Part shown: positions 31,691 to 40,183 of the stretch, piece by piece | Position numbering within the stretch: position 1 is the stretch's first letter | Layout of the letters: each line of letters begins with the position of its first letter | Assembly: GCA_016934745.1 (NCBI GenBank) | Contig: JAFGSF010000024.1 | Location: forward strand, 1-44,620 | Source: Candidatus Aminicenantota bacterium | Lineage (GTDB): Bacteria; Acidobacteriota; Aminicenantia; UBA2199 | Direction: 5' to 3' | Length of the DNA stretch: 44,620 nt | Translations under genes and position numbers: made by a program | Notes under the pieces: model-generated | The model's input: the letters and a program-made list of their open reading frames with translations, nothing else | The model's database searches: none | Told to the model about the DNA's origin: nothing

Positions 31691-32515
31691 TCAGAACGGA
31701 TACGTCATCCCGGCCGCTCCGGTTGATATCCGTTCCCCCAAGGCATTCCGCAGCGCGGCCACAGCCCCTTCGCCGCTGCAGTGGCATGGAACCACGATAT
31801 CCGGCTCCAACTCCCGCAAGGCAGCAATGGTTCGAGCCAGACGGTCGGAGTTGGCGTTTTGCAGGTGAAAGCCACCGATAACGGCATGGATATTTCGGCC
31901 ATTATTCAGGCGGCGGACATGGTTCAAGGTGTTCACCAGGCCGGCATGGGAACAGCCGACGCATACCACCAGCCCGCTGACGGTCCGCAGCCACAAGGCA
32001 AGGTCATCACTGAGCGGATCGGGACTTTTTCCATGCGGATCAAGATAGAACGGACCGCCGCTATCTTCGTAACTTGTTTCTCGCGGGATGGGCGCGCTCA
32101 TCCCGATCAGGGTGGAAAGCATAAACGGTTGCTGCAGCCAGTGAATGCGCGCTGGCGGTAATCCTTCTATCGTATCCAGCGATGGCTTGGGCATGTGCAC
32201 GGGAGTCGCGATCCCGTCACGAATGCTGTACCGGGGTTGGATGACCCCCGGATGGCAATATAGTTCCGCTTTTTTTGCGCGTTTCATGACCTGTGCCAGG
32301 CCGCCGCTGTGATCGTAGTGTCCATGGCTCAAGACGATGATGTCGGTTTTCCCGAGGTCGATGCCGAGAACCTTGGCATTTTTTTCCAGGGCGCCACCCT
32401 GGCCTGTATCAAAAAGGATGTGTTTGCCTTCACTTTCGATCCAGAAGGCTAGCCCGTGCTCGGCCCGCAGTTCCGATCGGGCAATCCGATTGTCCACCAA
32501 GATGGTGATCTTCAT
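31691..32515 (-). CDS. MBL-fold metallo-hydrolase
   Basis: The 274-residue protein has the zinc-binding SHGHYDHSGG motif (H-x-H-x-D-H), further histidines in GCSHAG and IGGFHL, and a late CHCSG segment. The layout matches the family annotated as dihydropterin-ribofuranosylaminobenzene phosphate synthase-like MBL proteins, common in anaerobes near ORP-type loci. The true substrate is unknown. The ATG at 32515 overlaps the DUF364 stop (ATGA); the longer frame reads through that gene. Confidence 0.88.
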   Translation of the reverse strand: MKITILVDNRIARSELRAEHGLAFWIESEGKHILFDTGQGGALEKNAKVLGIDLGKTDIIVLSHGHYDHSGGLAQVMKRAKKAELYCHPGVIQPRYSIRDGIATPVHMPKPSLDTIEGLPPARIHWLQQPFMLSTLIGMSAPIPRETSYEDSGGPFYLDPHGKSPDPLSDDLALWLRTVSGLVVCVGCSHAGLVNTLNHVRRLNNGRNIHAVIGGFHLQNANSDRLARTIAALRELEPDIVVPCHCSGEGAVAALRNALGERISTGAAGMTYPF

Positions 32516-33264
32516 GACATTTTCCCCGTTTCCCTGGTCATGGTCAGCAAGCGGACACCATGGCCGTGTATCTGCCGGAAATTGGCGGCCTGGCTGACAT
32601 ATCGGACCACTTCTTCCGCGTGCACAACGCGCGTGCCGCAGATGGCGTCGATGCCGAACTCGAAAAGCAGTGGGGAAAGGGGGGAAGTGGGTCCGGTTAA
32701 TACCACGTAACTGTCGCGGCAAAAGGCGAGCAGGTCCTCCAGCGTATGGTTGATGAAGGTTGTGCCGGTCAGGCAGACGACTTCGCAGCGCGGCAGGATC
32801 CGGGCCGCTTCGCTTTCCGGCAGGTCTCCGGGATGCAAGCGCTTTTCGATGACCCAGAGATTCCGCGTCACCACGCGCAATTTGTCAACAAAGGGGAAAT
32901 GCCCCACCACAGCCACGTCCCGCCCGCGCCCCTGCTCCGCCAGGATCTCAAAAGCCCCTTTTTCCAGGCAGCGGGCTTCATCCGTTTCGATCAGGGAGTT
33001 GATCGCGGCCAGCCCGAGGGATGCGCTCACGGTATCATCGGCCAAAGCGTAATCGGCAAGCTCTCCGGCTGTCTTCCCCAGCAGGGAACCGGCATCCTGG
33101 ACCGGGCAGGCGTGGATGTCGTGCTTGGGATCGGCATCGCGATAGGTTGTCGCCAAGCCAGTGAAACGAGTGGTCACTGCTGTCCAGAAGGCGCCGGCAC
33201 ACACCCCGCGAACGGGTGTTTCCCTTCCCTTCAAGCTGGCGATCAATTCATTCAGAATCTTCAT
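32512..33264 (-). CDS. DUF364/DUF4213 protein, putative heavy-metal chelation
   Basis: The 250-residue protein matches the DUF4213-DUF364 architecture. An N-terminal enolase-like part contains GVCAGAFWTAV and ASLGLAAINSL. The C-terminal Rossmann-like part shows VAVVGHFPFVDKL and VCLTGTTFINHTLEDLL. The family is described as a putative metal-chelating fold and is often found near nitrogenase-cofactor-like or siderophore genes. It is coupled to the MBL gene by ATGA and follows the small basic-tailed protein by 48 bp. Confidence 0.85.
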   Translation of the reverse strand: MKILNELIASLKGRETPVRGVCAGAFWTAVTTRFTGLATTYRDADPKHDIHACPVQDAGSLLGKTAGELADYALADDTVSASLGLAAINSLIETDEARCLEKGAFEILAEQGRGRDVAVVGHFPFVDKLRVVTRNLWVIEKRLHPGDLPESEAARILPRCEVVCLTGTTFINHTLEDLLAFCRDSYVVLTGPTSPLSPLLFEFGIDAICGTRVVHAEEVVRYVSQAANFRQIHGHGVRLLTMTRETGKMS

Positions 33265-33312
33265 GCTTGTTTTCGTTCAGGCAATCGGCGAATCCCAAGA
33301 CAATGAGCAGTT

Positions 33313-33594
33313 TCAAAAGTGTTTCCCCTGCCTTCTCCTTCTTCTGCCGGAAGAAGAATCGTTTTTGCCCGAATTTTCGCGCCGATCGAATGGAGCGGCT
33401 TTTGAAAAAATAGAAAGAAATTTCAATAAGCCTCCGCCGATGAAAGCGATGGTGTCGATCCATTTTCCCGCCTTTTCCACCCTGTTCTCTTTGTTCTCCA
33501 TACCGGTTCCATTAGCGGCAAGCGCCTTTGATTTTTCTTTAGAATCATCCACAATCTCCCCTTCAAGTACTTCGATATTTTCATTTTTTTCCAT
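33313..33594 (-). CDS. Small protein with amphipathic/membrane segment and basic tail
   Basis: The 93-residue product starts acidic (MEKNENIEVLEGEIVDD), has a hydrophobic segment (IDTIAFIGGGLLKFLSIFS, about residues 45-63), and ends in a serine- and arginine-rich tail (GRRRRRQGKHF). The start overlaps the radical SAM gene by 14 bp; GGAGG lies 11 nt before the ATG, slightly far. I recognise no family. It could be a small membrane-anchored partner, but it may also be a weakly expressed or non-conserved frame. Confidence 0.45.
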   Translation of the reverse strand: MEKNENIEVLEGEIVDDSKEKSKALAANGTGMENKENRVEKAGKWIDTIAFIGGGLLKFLSIFSKAAPFDRRENSGKNDSSSGRRRRRQGKHF

Positions 33595-34618
33595 GTCTTT
33601 CTTTTCCTCCCATGACCCTTGATAGTGAAGACTGCCCTGCAGAGGGCATTCGCTGCTCAATATTTTCCTTGAATTTTCTTAAGTAGAACTGGTGTCCTTC
33701 ATAAGCCGTCTCGGCCAATTCAGCCCGGGCCAGCAGGCGTTCCACAACCGCCCAGGTGGCTCCGGCCTGCGCTAAAAATTTGCTTACCGCTTCTCTTCTC
33801 ATTGGGTGGACGGCAGTGATGCTGAGCAGGTCCTTCTCGATATCGCCGGTACTGGCGAAGGCGTCCCCCTCATAGCCGATCAGGTATTCCATGCGCGCGA
33901 CTTTTTCGCCGATGATCTGGAATGCGCGATTCAGAGTGCTTTCATCCGGGCCGTGGACCCCTTTCTCGGCCGGGGGACGTATGGGAACGCTCAAATAAGC
34001 CACCGATGGCCGTAGCCGACTCAGGAAATCAGCTATCTCGCTAAAATGGGCATTGTTTTCATCTCCACCCTGCACGAGCATGGTCTCGGTCACGAGTTTT
34101 CCAGAGAAGGTCTTGGCGAATTCAAGCGCACCATCCAGAATTGTGCTCAAACTCAGCGCCCTGTAGGGGCGATTTATCCGCCGCCAGTCCGGTTCCCGGA
34201 CGGCATCCATCTTCAGCGAAACCCAATCGGCATGGGCCAGTTCGCTCCGTACATCATCGCGCCAGATCAGCGAGCTGTTGGTGATCACGCCCACGGGAAA
34301 TCCCAGTGTTTTCAACAACGTGATCTCCTTGCCCAGGTTCACGTCCAGGGTAGGTTCTCCATCCGGCACGAAGGTGAGGAAATCGATATTGGCATTTTCT
34401 TTCCTGGCTTGCTCCACTCTGTTCCGCACATCGTTGACGATTGCTTCCACTTTGTAAAATGGGCGGCGCTCGATCTGCATCGCGGTGGTTCGACCCACTT
34501 GGCAGTAGAGGCAGGAATAGGAACACACCTTGGCCGGGATATTGTTAATCCCCAGGCTTTTCCCTAAACGCCGTGATGGAACCGGCCCAAATGAGTAACG
34601 TATTTGCCTTTCGCTCAT
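33581..34618 (-). CDS. Radical SAM protein (COG0731-like)
   Basis: The 345-residue protein has the radical SAM cluster C32-x3-C36-x2-C39 (VCSYSCLYCQ), a GEPTLD segment (the G-E-P motif) and an ITNSSLI strand, as in COG0731 oxidoreductases. The N-terminus FGPVPSRRLGKSLGINN is characteristic of this group. A C-terminal winged-helix-like part (HPMRREAVSKFLAQAGATWAVVERLLARAEL) follows the barrel. GAGG precedes the ATG at 34618. Relatives are common beside ORP/NifX-type genes, but the reaction is unknown. Confidence 0.87.
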   Translation of the reverse strand: MSERQIRYSFGPVPSRRLGKSLGINNIPAKVCSYSCLYCQVGRTTAMQIERRPFYKVEAIVNDVRNRVEQARKENANIDFLTFVPDGEPTLDVNLGKEITLLKTLGFPVGVITNSSLIWRDDVRSELAHADWVSLKMDAVREPDWRRINRPYRALSLSTILDGALEFAKTFSGKLVTETMLVQGGDENNAHFSEIADFLSRLRPSVAYLSVPIRPPAEKGVHGPDESTLNRAFQIIGEKVARMEYLIGYEGDAFASTGDIEKDLLSITAVHPMRREAVSKFLAQAGATWAVVERLLARAELAETAYEGHQFYLRKFKENIEQRMPSAGQSSLSRVMGGKERHGKK

Positions 34619-34626
34619 GCTCTTCC

Positions 34627-35523
34627 TCAATTTTTTCCGAACATCCGTTCTATTCCTTGGACACGATGGAAAGGAGCAGGGCGCAACAGCACGTGGGTTC
34701 CCAGTGGCACGCCCACGTGCTCCGCTATCACGGGGCATTTGGCTTTGAAAAGAAAGTATATATTCCGCCGTTCCTGGCTCAGCGTCTCGTAGTTACCTTG
34801 CCCCTTGGCAAGGATTAGGTCAGCTTCGTTGAAGCGCACTTTGAACTCCTGACTGCAATCATCAAGTAACGTGCCCGGAGCATCCGATCCGTTGTCGATA
34901 ATTTCGACAAGTTCGTGAAGTCCAACAGCTTGCGCGTCGACTGTGGTCGCGTCGTTAATGATTGGCCTTCCCCGCACGGCCACGGTCACCCGTTCCGGCG
35001 CAATTTGTTCGATGAGCAGGCGATCAAAAGCGATCTCGCCGGCATTATCAGTCAAGTACAAAATGCGTTGAGCATGGGTAACCGCATTACGAAATCCATT
35101 CTGCTCACCCCAAAAAGGCTTTGTCAGGGCATGGTTGATGGATGCACGCACGTCGGACTCTGTCAGGCTGCCGTTCACACCCATGTCGATCACATTCCCG
35201 GCAATGGCCAGCCGCACCGCCATATTCAGTGGGTCGATCGCACTTTCGATCTCGGTTTTGAATTCGGCCAGAAGGTTAAGGGCCATGCGGTTTTGCCGTT
35301 CCTTGGCCAGCCGGTAGGGGTCATCTGTCTCGGTAAGCGTACTGAGCAAACGGTGGATGCGCTGCCCCATGGCCGGAGGCGGCTGAGACATATCCATCTC
35401 GGCGGCCCAACGTAGCACCTCGCGCAAGACCCGTTCGTGAATGTCGGCGTTCCCTGTCACCAATTTGGCAGACTCCAGTGCCTGGCGGATGAAGCAGGGG
35501 ATGCAATCCAGGTATGTCCTCAA
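34627..35523 (-). CDS. DUF89 family (ARMT1-like) protein
   Basis: The 298-residue protein matches DUF89, a metal-dependent phosphatase family that clears damaged sugar phosphates. It has a C-x2-C at residues 7-10 (DCIPCF), the catalytic LYLTDNAGEIAFD motif with its Asp-Asn pair, and ILAKGQGNYE with a further metal ligand region. Prokaryotic CxxC-type members cluster with anaerobe-specific Fe-S genes. The start is a TTG at 35523 that fits the family N-terminus; no clear ribosome site is visible. The 128-bp gap upstream separates it from the MRP-ORP gene and shows no gene or clear promoter. Confidence 0.87.
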   Translation of the reverse strand: MRTYLDCIPCFIRQALESAKLVTGNADIHERVLREVLRWAAEMDMSQPPPAMGQRIHRLLSTLTETDDPYRLAKERQNRMALNLLAEFKTEIESAIDPLNMAVRLAIAGNVIDMGVNGSLTESDVRASINHALTKPFWGEQNGFRNAVTHAQRILYLTDNAGEIAFDRLLIEQIAPERVTVAVRGRPIINDATTVDAQAVGLHELVEIIDNGSDAPGTLLDDCSQEFKVRFNEADLILAKGQGNYETLSQERRNIYFLFKAKCPVIAEHVGVPLGTHVLLRPAPFHRVQGIERMFGKN

Positions 35524-35651
35524 GGCACACTCACACCAGGTACCATGCCGGTTTCGCAGTAACCAGGATAATCAGATTCAACCATGGGTTCAGGTTTCCG
35601 CAAACCATATTATGGGCGTGACCATTTCGGACCCTTAAGCTGATCGGGACT

Positions 35652-36956
35652 TCAATGGTCACATACATTCTCCCCGGATTTCAAGGTCCCGGCCAGATAC
35701 GAGCTTACCAGGTTTTCCGGAGTTTCAGCCGGAGCACCAATGACCACTTCGATGCCGTGTTCGCAAAACAGGTTCTGGGCCCGCTGGCCCATGCCGCCGG
35801 CGATAATCAGGTTGGCTCCCCGTTCCGCCAGCCATTTCGGCAAGAGCCCCGGTTCGTGCGGCGGAGCCTCAAGGTCTTCCCGTTTGAGTATCTTCTTTTC
35901 CGCCGGATCCACTTCGATCAAGGTGAAGCGCTCGCAATGTCCAAAATGCGCTGATAATTTTCCATCAGCCAGGGGAATAGCGATTTTCATGTTTGTGTTC
36001 TCCTTATTTTCGATTTTTTCGGTTATGGTTGCGGATGCTGCGGCTGGTTCCAAGGCCAGTAGTGGCCGGACAATCTCCCGCATGATTTTCGCCGTCGGCG
36101 AATCGGCGTTATGATCGATAAACGGCAGGCCGTTGTCACCCGACATGGCAATGGCGACATCCATGGGAATGGATCCTAGAAATGGCACCTTCATGTCGCT
36201 AGCAATGCGCTGACCGCCGCCTGTGCTGAAGATCGGTGTAATCTCCCCGCACTTCGGGCAGGCAAAGCCGCTCATATTCTCCACCACCCCGAGCACCGGC
36301 ACATGGAGCTGCCGGCAGAAGGTGATGGACTTGCGCACATCCACCGCCGCCACTTTCTGTGGTGTCGTGACGATTACCGATCCATCCAGTTTCCCAATCA
36401 ATTGGCATACCGAGAGCGGTTCATCGCCGGTCCCGGGCGGCGAGTCGATGACCAGGTAATCCAGGTCTCCCCAAGTCACGTCCTTGAGAAACTGTTTGAT
36501 TACGCCATTTTTCATGGGTCCACGCCAAATGACGGCCTGGTCCGGGTCGGGCAGCAGAAAACCCAGGGACATGACCTTCAGTCCGTCCAAATCAATGGGG
36601 AGCAAACCGTTCGCTTCCCCCTGCAGTGTCTTGCCATCCAGGCCCAACATGGTCGGAATGCTTGGACCGTGGATATCGATGTCCAGCAAGCCGACGCGTT
36701 TTCCCGCCATGTGCAGGGCCACGGCGATATTGACGGCCACCGTACTCTTGCCGACGCCGCCTTTGCCCGACAGGATGACTATTTTACGGCGGATGCGGCA
36801 TAATCGGGATTCAAGCTGCTGCCTGTCCGCAAAGTCCTGATCGCTTTCGCCTTTTTTACGCTTGGCAGCGGAGCAATCTTTGTCGCTGCAGGTGTTGCAG
36901 GCCGCCGGCTTGCCGCCGTGTTCTTCCAGATTCTTTTCAATTTCCTTGGGTCGCAT
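35652..36956 (-). CDS. MRP/NBP35-type Fe-S ATPase fused to an ORP/NifX-like domain
   Basis: The 434-residue protein starts with three cysteines (C20, C23, C28) as in NBP35-type Fe-S scaffolds. The deviant P-loop is GKGGVGKST (64-72), followed by DIDIHGPS, DSPPGTGDEPL and a late CPKC pair. From residue 323 a second domain begins (MKIAIPLADGKLSAHFGH), homologous in layout to the orange protein/NifX family that binds Mo-Fe or Mo-Cu clusters. D. vulgaris DVU2109 has the same MRP-ORP order. A strong internal ribosome site precedes residue 323, so the second domain may also be made alone. GGAG precedes the main ATG, 12 bp after the MinD gene. Confidence 0.92.
   Translation of the reverse strand: MRPKEIEKNLEEHGGKPAACNTCSDKDCSAAKRKKGESDQDFADRQQLESRLCRIRRKIVILSGKGGVGKSTVAVNIAVALHMAGKRVGLLDIDIHGPSIPTMLGLDGKTLQGEANGLLPIDLDGLKVMSLGFLLPDPDQAVIWRGPMKNGVIKQFLKDVTWGDLDYLVIDSPPGTGDEPLSVCQLIGKLDGSVIVTTPQKVAAVDVRKSITFCRQLHVPVLGVVENMSGFACPKCGEITPIFSTGGGQRIASDMKVPFLGSIPMDVAIAMSGDNGLPFIDHNADSPTAKIMREIVRPLLALEPAAASATITEKIENKENTNMKIAIPLADGKLSAHFGHCERFTLIEVDPAEKKILKREDLEAPPHEPGLLPKWLAERGANLIIAGGMGQRAQNLFCEHGIEVVIGAPAETPENLVSSYLAGTLKSGENVCDH
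35990..36005 (-). promoter_or_regulatory. Internal ribosome-binding site inside the MRP-ORP gene
   Basis: AAGGAG (36005-36000) lies 9 nt before an in-frame ATG whose first base is 35990, exactly where the ORP-like domain starts. Initiation there would give a free 112-residue ORP-like protein from the same mRNA. Confidence 0.5.
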
Positions 36957-36968
36957 ATTTTTTATCTC

Positions 36969-37841
36969 CTAGAGGTTGATGTTCTTCCAGACCTGCTGAA
37001 TGTCGGCCACGCAGGGCGCCTCGGTTTCCACCACCGCTCGTTCCTGCAGTTGCGCCGCGGTCACGGCGCGATCAAAGCGAATGCGGCCGGCGATCTTCGC
37101 CCCGGCACGCCTGGCCATCGCCTCGATCCGCCGGGTCATATCCGGGTTCAAGTCCCACTTGTTCACACAGACCGCCGCCGGCATTTCGAAATGGCGGGCC
37201 AGGGCCAGAACCCTTTCCAGGTCATGTTCGCCGGACACGGTCGGTTCGGTCACTACCAGTACCAGTGTGGCGCCAGTGAGCGAGGCGATCACCGGGCAGC
37301 CGATGCCCGGCGGGCCGTCGACAATGATGCTGGAACGGTTTTCCAACTCGGCGATGCGCCGGGCTTCACGACGGACAATGGAGACCAGCTTGCCCGAGTT
37401 TTCGGCCGCGATTCCCAGCCGGGCGTGGACCATGGGACCGCAGCGGGTATCCGAGACCATCCATTCACCGCAGAGACTCTCTGGAAAATCAATGGCCCGC
37501 TGCGGACAAAAGCGGACACATACGCCGCAGCCCTCGCAGGCGACAGGATCAATGGCGTAGGTTGTGACATCATCTTCCCGGGTTGTTTTCTGCACCGCCT
37601 CGAAACGGCAAAGCTTTAGGCAGGTGCCGCAGCCTCTGCAATCGGCCTGGCGGATAATCGCCTGATGGCCGCTGGTAAAATCATGGCGCTCCCTGATATG
37701 CGTTGCCAGCACCAGGTGCAGGTCGGCAGCATCCACATCGCAGTCAGCGATGACCGGGCGCTCGGCCAGTACGCTAAACGAGGCGGCCAGGCTGGTCTTG
37801 CCCGTACCGCCCTTGCCGCTGATGACCACCAGTTCCTTCAT
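36969..37841 (-). CDS. MinD-type ATPase with inserted two-cluster ferredoxin domain (first paralogue)
   Basis: The 290-residue protein has a deviant Walker A (SGKGGTGKTS, residues 8-17) and a MinD-like fold. It is interrupted by two [4Fe-4S] motifs, C68-x2-C71-x2-C74-x3-C78 and C102-x2-C105-x2-C108-x3-C112. VDGPPGIGCPV follows as the switch region. Such ATPases occur in pairs in ORP loci of anaerobes; the D. vulgaris ORP proteins are linked to septum positioning and Mo-Cu cluster handling. The ATG at 37841 overlaps the fmdB-like stop (ATGA), which is better than the 10-codon extension. Confidence 0.92.
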   Translation of the reverse strand: MKELVVISGKGGTGKTSLAASFSVLAERPVIADCDVDAADLHLVLATHIRERHDFTSGHQAIIRQADCRGCGTCLKLCRFEAVQKTTREDDVTTYAIDPVACEGCGVCVRFCPQRAIDFPESLCGEWMVSDTRCGPMVHARLGIAAENSGKLVSIVRREARRIAELENRSSIIVDGPPGIGCPVIASLTGATLVLVVTEPTVSGEHDLERVLALARHFEMPAAVCVNKWDLNPDMTRRIEAMARRAGAKIAGRIRFDRAVTAAQLQERAVVETEAPCVADIQQVWKNINL

Positions 37842-38104
37842 TCCCCTTCTCCGCAGGGAGGCTTGCCGCAACGTTCGTCCCGCCCGCAGCAGGTTTTACC
37901 CGTACGGTTCAAAGCGCAATCAGACCTGCTCTCGCCAGTCCGATCATGACCGGAATCCTTCATGATAAATCCGCCTCCGCCGCTCACCAATCGTTGCACC
38001 CGGCCATGGCACCGGGGGCATTCACGGACCGGGCCCTCATGAATCGACTGCCGCCGTTCGAATTTCCAGCCGCATTTCAAACATTCATATTCATAGGTTG
38101 GCAT
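37838..38104 (-). CDS. FmdB-family zinc-ribbon protein with Cys-rich tail
   Basis: The 88-residue protein starts MPTYEYECLKCGWKFE and has CPRCHGRVQRLVSGGGGF, the FmdB/CxxC zinc ribbon seen in small putative regulators. The tail adds more cysteines (TCCGRDERCGKPPCGEGE). It lies between the two ferredoxin-MinD genes, 3 bp after one and overlapping the other, so it belongs to the complex's operon. Function is unknown. Confidence 0.85.
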   Translation of the reverse strand: MPTYEYECLKCGWKFERRQSIHEGPVRECPRCHGRVQRLVSGGGGFIMKDSGHDRTGESRSDCALNRTGKTCCGRDERCGKPPCGEGE

Positions 38105-38107
38105 GTT

Positions 38108-38956
38108 TTACCCTCGGTCAACACCGCTGTTTTTCAGCAATTTTTCCGCCAATCCGGCGAACAGTTCAAAATATTCCGGCAATGCCTCCACGATCAGTTG
38201 GCCCCTGGAGTAAGCTTCGGCAATGCGCCGGTCATCGGGGACCTCCGCCATGATCGGTACGTGCGCTTCCCGGCAGAACCCATGAACGCGATCGTCGCCA
38301 CTGCCGGCGCGGTTGACCAGCACGCCGAAAGGGATGCCGAGTTCGCGCACCATGTCCACGGCGATTTTGAGGTCATGGAGGCCGAAGGGGGTGGGTTCGG
38401 TGACCAGTAAAATAAAATCCGCTCCCCGGATGGACACGATCACCGGGCACGAGGTCCCGGGCGGGGCATCGAGTATGGCGGGCATGCCGGGCAGCAGGCG
38501 CCGCCTGACCTCCCGGATGAGCGGCGGTGCCATGGCCTGGCCGACATCAAGGCGCCCCGTAAGCAAAACAATTTCTCCTGATTTCCTTTTTTCGATTATT
38601 CCGATCCGCCTGGGGATCTCCCGGATCGCTTTTTTCGGGCATACGAGCATGCAGCCACCGCAACCGTGGCACATCTCGGCAAAAACCAGCGGTTTGGCAC
38701 CCGTAGAGATGATGGCGTGGTAGGCGCAAAAATGCCCGCACTCACCGCAGCCGTCACAAAGAGACTCGTCCACTTCGGGCACCAGGATCGAAACGGCCTC
38801 CTCGCCACTAATTTCCGCGGGCAGGAACAAGTGGCTGTTCGGTTCTTCCACGTCGCAGTCCAGGAGCTGCAGTTTTTGAGCAAAGGCACGGGCCAAGTTC
38901 ACGGCCACCGTCGTCTTACCGGTACCGCCCTTGCCCGAGGCAATGGCCAGGATCAT
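38108..38956 (-). CDS. MinD-type ATPase with inserted two-cluster ferredoxin domain (second paralogue)
   Basis: The 282-residue protein has Walker A ASGKGGTGKTT, the ferredoxin insert C67-x2-C70-x2-C73-x3-C77 and C96-x2-C99-x2-C102-x3-C106, and LDAPPGTSCPV. It is a clear paralogue of the product of 36969-37841, and together they match the twin ATPases of ORP complexes. Its ATG overlaps the upstream DUF5320 stop. Nucleotide-driven transfer of a metal cluster to the ORP-like proteins is a reasonable, unproven role. Confidence 0.92.
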   Translation of the reverse strand: MILAIASGKGGTGKTTVAVNLARAFAQKLQLLDCDVEEPNSHLFLPAEISGEEAVSILVPEVDESLCDGCGECGHFCAYHAIISTGAKPLVFAEMCHGCGGCMLVCPKKAIREIPRRIGIIEKRKSGEIVLLTGRLDVGQAMAPPLIREVRRRLLPGMPAILDAPPGTSCPVIVSIRGADFILLVTEPTPFGLHDLKIAVDMVRELGIPFGVLVNRAGSGDDRVHGFCREAHVPIMAEVPDDRRIAEAYSRGQLIVEALPEYFELFAGLAEKLLKNSGVDRG

Positions 38957-39219
38957 GATTTTCTGCTGCCGGCTTCAATTTCAGCCAGGCGCGATTTCAT
39001 TGCCTGCAAGGCCGATTGGATTTCTCGCAGCCTGGTTTGCAGCCCGAAGAGATCCTCATCACAGCGATCATTGGCCATCGTCACTATTTTCCCTGCCATC
39101 CCGGCAAAACCGGTCCTGGGTTCATTGGGCTTATCCGGGATGTTTATCAAGCAATACCCTCCCGCATTGCCGGTCATGGGGCCTCGGCCCTGCGGGCCCG
39201 TTCCATCAAATCCCGGCAT
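38953..39219 (-). CDS. DUF5320 family protein
   Basis: The 88-residue protein has the DUF5320 signature near its start (MPGFDGTGPQGRGPMTG, then a GGYC segment) and a C-terminal coiled coil with LQTRLREIQSALQAMKSRL. DUF5320 proteins are small companions of NifX/ORP-type genes with unknown function. GGAGGAGG-like sequence precedes the start, and the stop overlaps the MinD gene (ATGA). A second member is at 41504-41878. Confidence 0.82.
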   Translation of the reverse strand: MPGFDGTGPQGRGPMTGNAGGYCLINIPDKPNEPRTGFAGMAGKIVTMANDRCDEDLFGLQTRLREIQSALQAMKSRLAEIEAGSRKS

Positions 39220-39223
39220 ACAA

Positions 39224-39721
39224 TCACCTCCTCCTTATCATTTTTCGTTTCCCTTTTTTCCTGGCGGTCTTTTCATTCACTTCGTCCTGCCAGCCGTTAC
39301 GCTTGGAAGAAATTCGGTCGAACCTGGAGACATAGGGCTTGATATCAAGCAACGGAGTGCCATCCAGCACATCGATCCCTTCCACGTGAAGGATGCGGCC
39401 TTCACGACGCAACAGTTTCACGATACTCACGCCGATGGCGTTGGGGCGGCAGGGGGCGCGAGTAGCGAATACGCCCCGATTCACGTCCTGAAGGAAAGGC
39501 TTCACGATCAGCTTGGCAGCCCCGGCTTTATGAAAACAGTAAATCAAGTAAATATGAGAGAAGCCCTCCAGGTCGCAGAGTCCCTCTGAAAATTCAGGAA
39601 ACACGTCCACCTGCCCCTGGCAGCCCTTGGCATAAACCGGTTGAATCGGGGTCTGTTCCGGTTTGATGTGCTCACTGCGGATGACCCCGATGGGAGAGAG
39701 CATAAACGCCTTTTTTTTCAT
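39224..39721 (-). CDS. TrmO-like tRNA (t6A37-N6)-methyltransferase (UPF0066)
   Basis: The 165-residue protein matches the single-domain TrmO/TsaA-like family that N6-methylates t6A37 in tRNA. Visible are LSPIGVIRSEH, GLCDLEGFSHIYLIYCFHK, FATRAPCRPNAIGVSIVKLL, GIDVLDGTPLLDIKPYV and a basic C-terminal tail. In anaerobes, members of this family often sit inside metal-cofactor loci, so a second role is possible. It lies 4 bp upstream of the DUF5320 gene. Confidence 0.9.
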   Translation of the reverse strand: MKKKAFMLSPIGVIRSEHIKPEQTPIQPVYAKGCQGQVDVFPEFSEGLCDLEGFSHIYLIYCFHKAGAAKLIVKPFLQDVNRGVFATRAPCRPNAIGVSIVKLLRREGRILHVEGIDVLDGTPLLDIKPYVSRFDRISSKRNGWQDEVNEKTARKKGKRKMIRRR

Positions 39722-39759
39722 GAATATCTCTATTTAAGGCCGAAAAAGCCGAACCGGTA

Positions 39760-40119
39760 TTACCAGTGTCCCTGGACGTCGGCGCCTACGGCTTCTTTCA
39801 GCTTCCCGGCCTTGAACTGTTCCAGGGCATCGGCCACGGTGGCCGCATCACACGAGTAGACCTTAATTCCGGCTGCAGCGAGGACACGGAAAGCATTGGG
39901 ACCGCAATGGCCGCTCACCAAAACCTTGGCTCCTGATCTGGCGATCGTCTCGGCCGACTGGATACCCGCCCCCTGGGCGGCGTTCAGGTTTTGCTGGTTG
40001 TCGATAATCTCAATTTTTTTTTCATCGAGATCGTAAATCAGAAACTTGGCAGCCCGACCGAAACGGCTGTCCAATGGTGCGTTCAGATCGTTTCCCGAAG
40101 TACTGAAAACAATTTTCAT
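39760..40119 (-). CDS. Orange-protein/NifX-like metal-cluster-binding protein
   Basis: The 119-residue protein is a single dinitrogenase-cofactor-family domain. It begins MKIVFSTSGNDLNAPLDSRF, has the loop VLVSGHCGPNAFRVLAAAGIKVY, and ends EQFKAGKLKEA. This is the layout of MTH1175 and of the Desulfovibrio orange protein, which carries a Mo-Cu-S cluster. It is the free-standing counterpart of the domain fused to MRP at 35652-36956. AAGGAG precedes the ATG. Which metal is bound cannot be told from sequence. Confidence 0.88.
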   Translation of the reverse strand: MKIVFSTSGNDLNAPLDSRFGRAAKFLIYDLDEKKIEIIDNQQNLNAAQGAGIQSAETIARSGAKVLVSGHCGPNAFRVLAAAGIKVYSCDAATVADALEQFKAGKLKEAVGADVQGHW

Positions 40120-40183
40120 AGGTTTATCTCCTTGCCTGCCGGCATGATATCAAAACGAGGGCAAACGCCGCCCGCGGGTTGGT

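Noticed and set aside
32516..32722. 69-codon extension of the MBL-fold protein
   Set aside because: It runs through the DUF364 gene in another frame with a basic, low-quality sequence; the ATG at 32515 fits the family start.
35524..35651. Second sigma54 promoter before the DUF89 gene
   Set aside because: Several GG pairs were tested; none has GC exactly 10 nt later in a TGGCAC/TTGC context.
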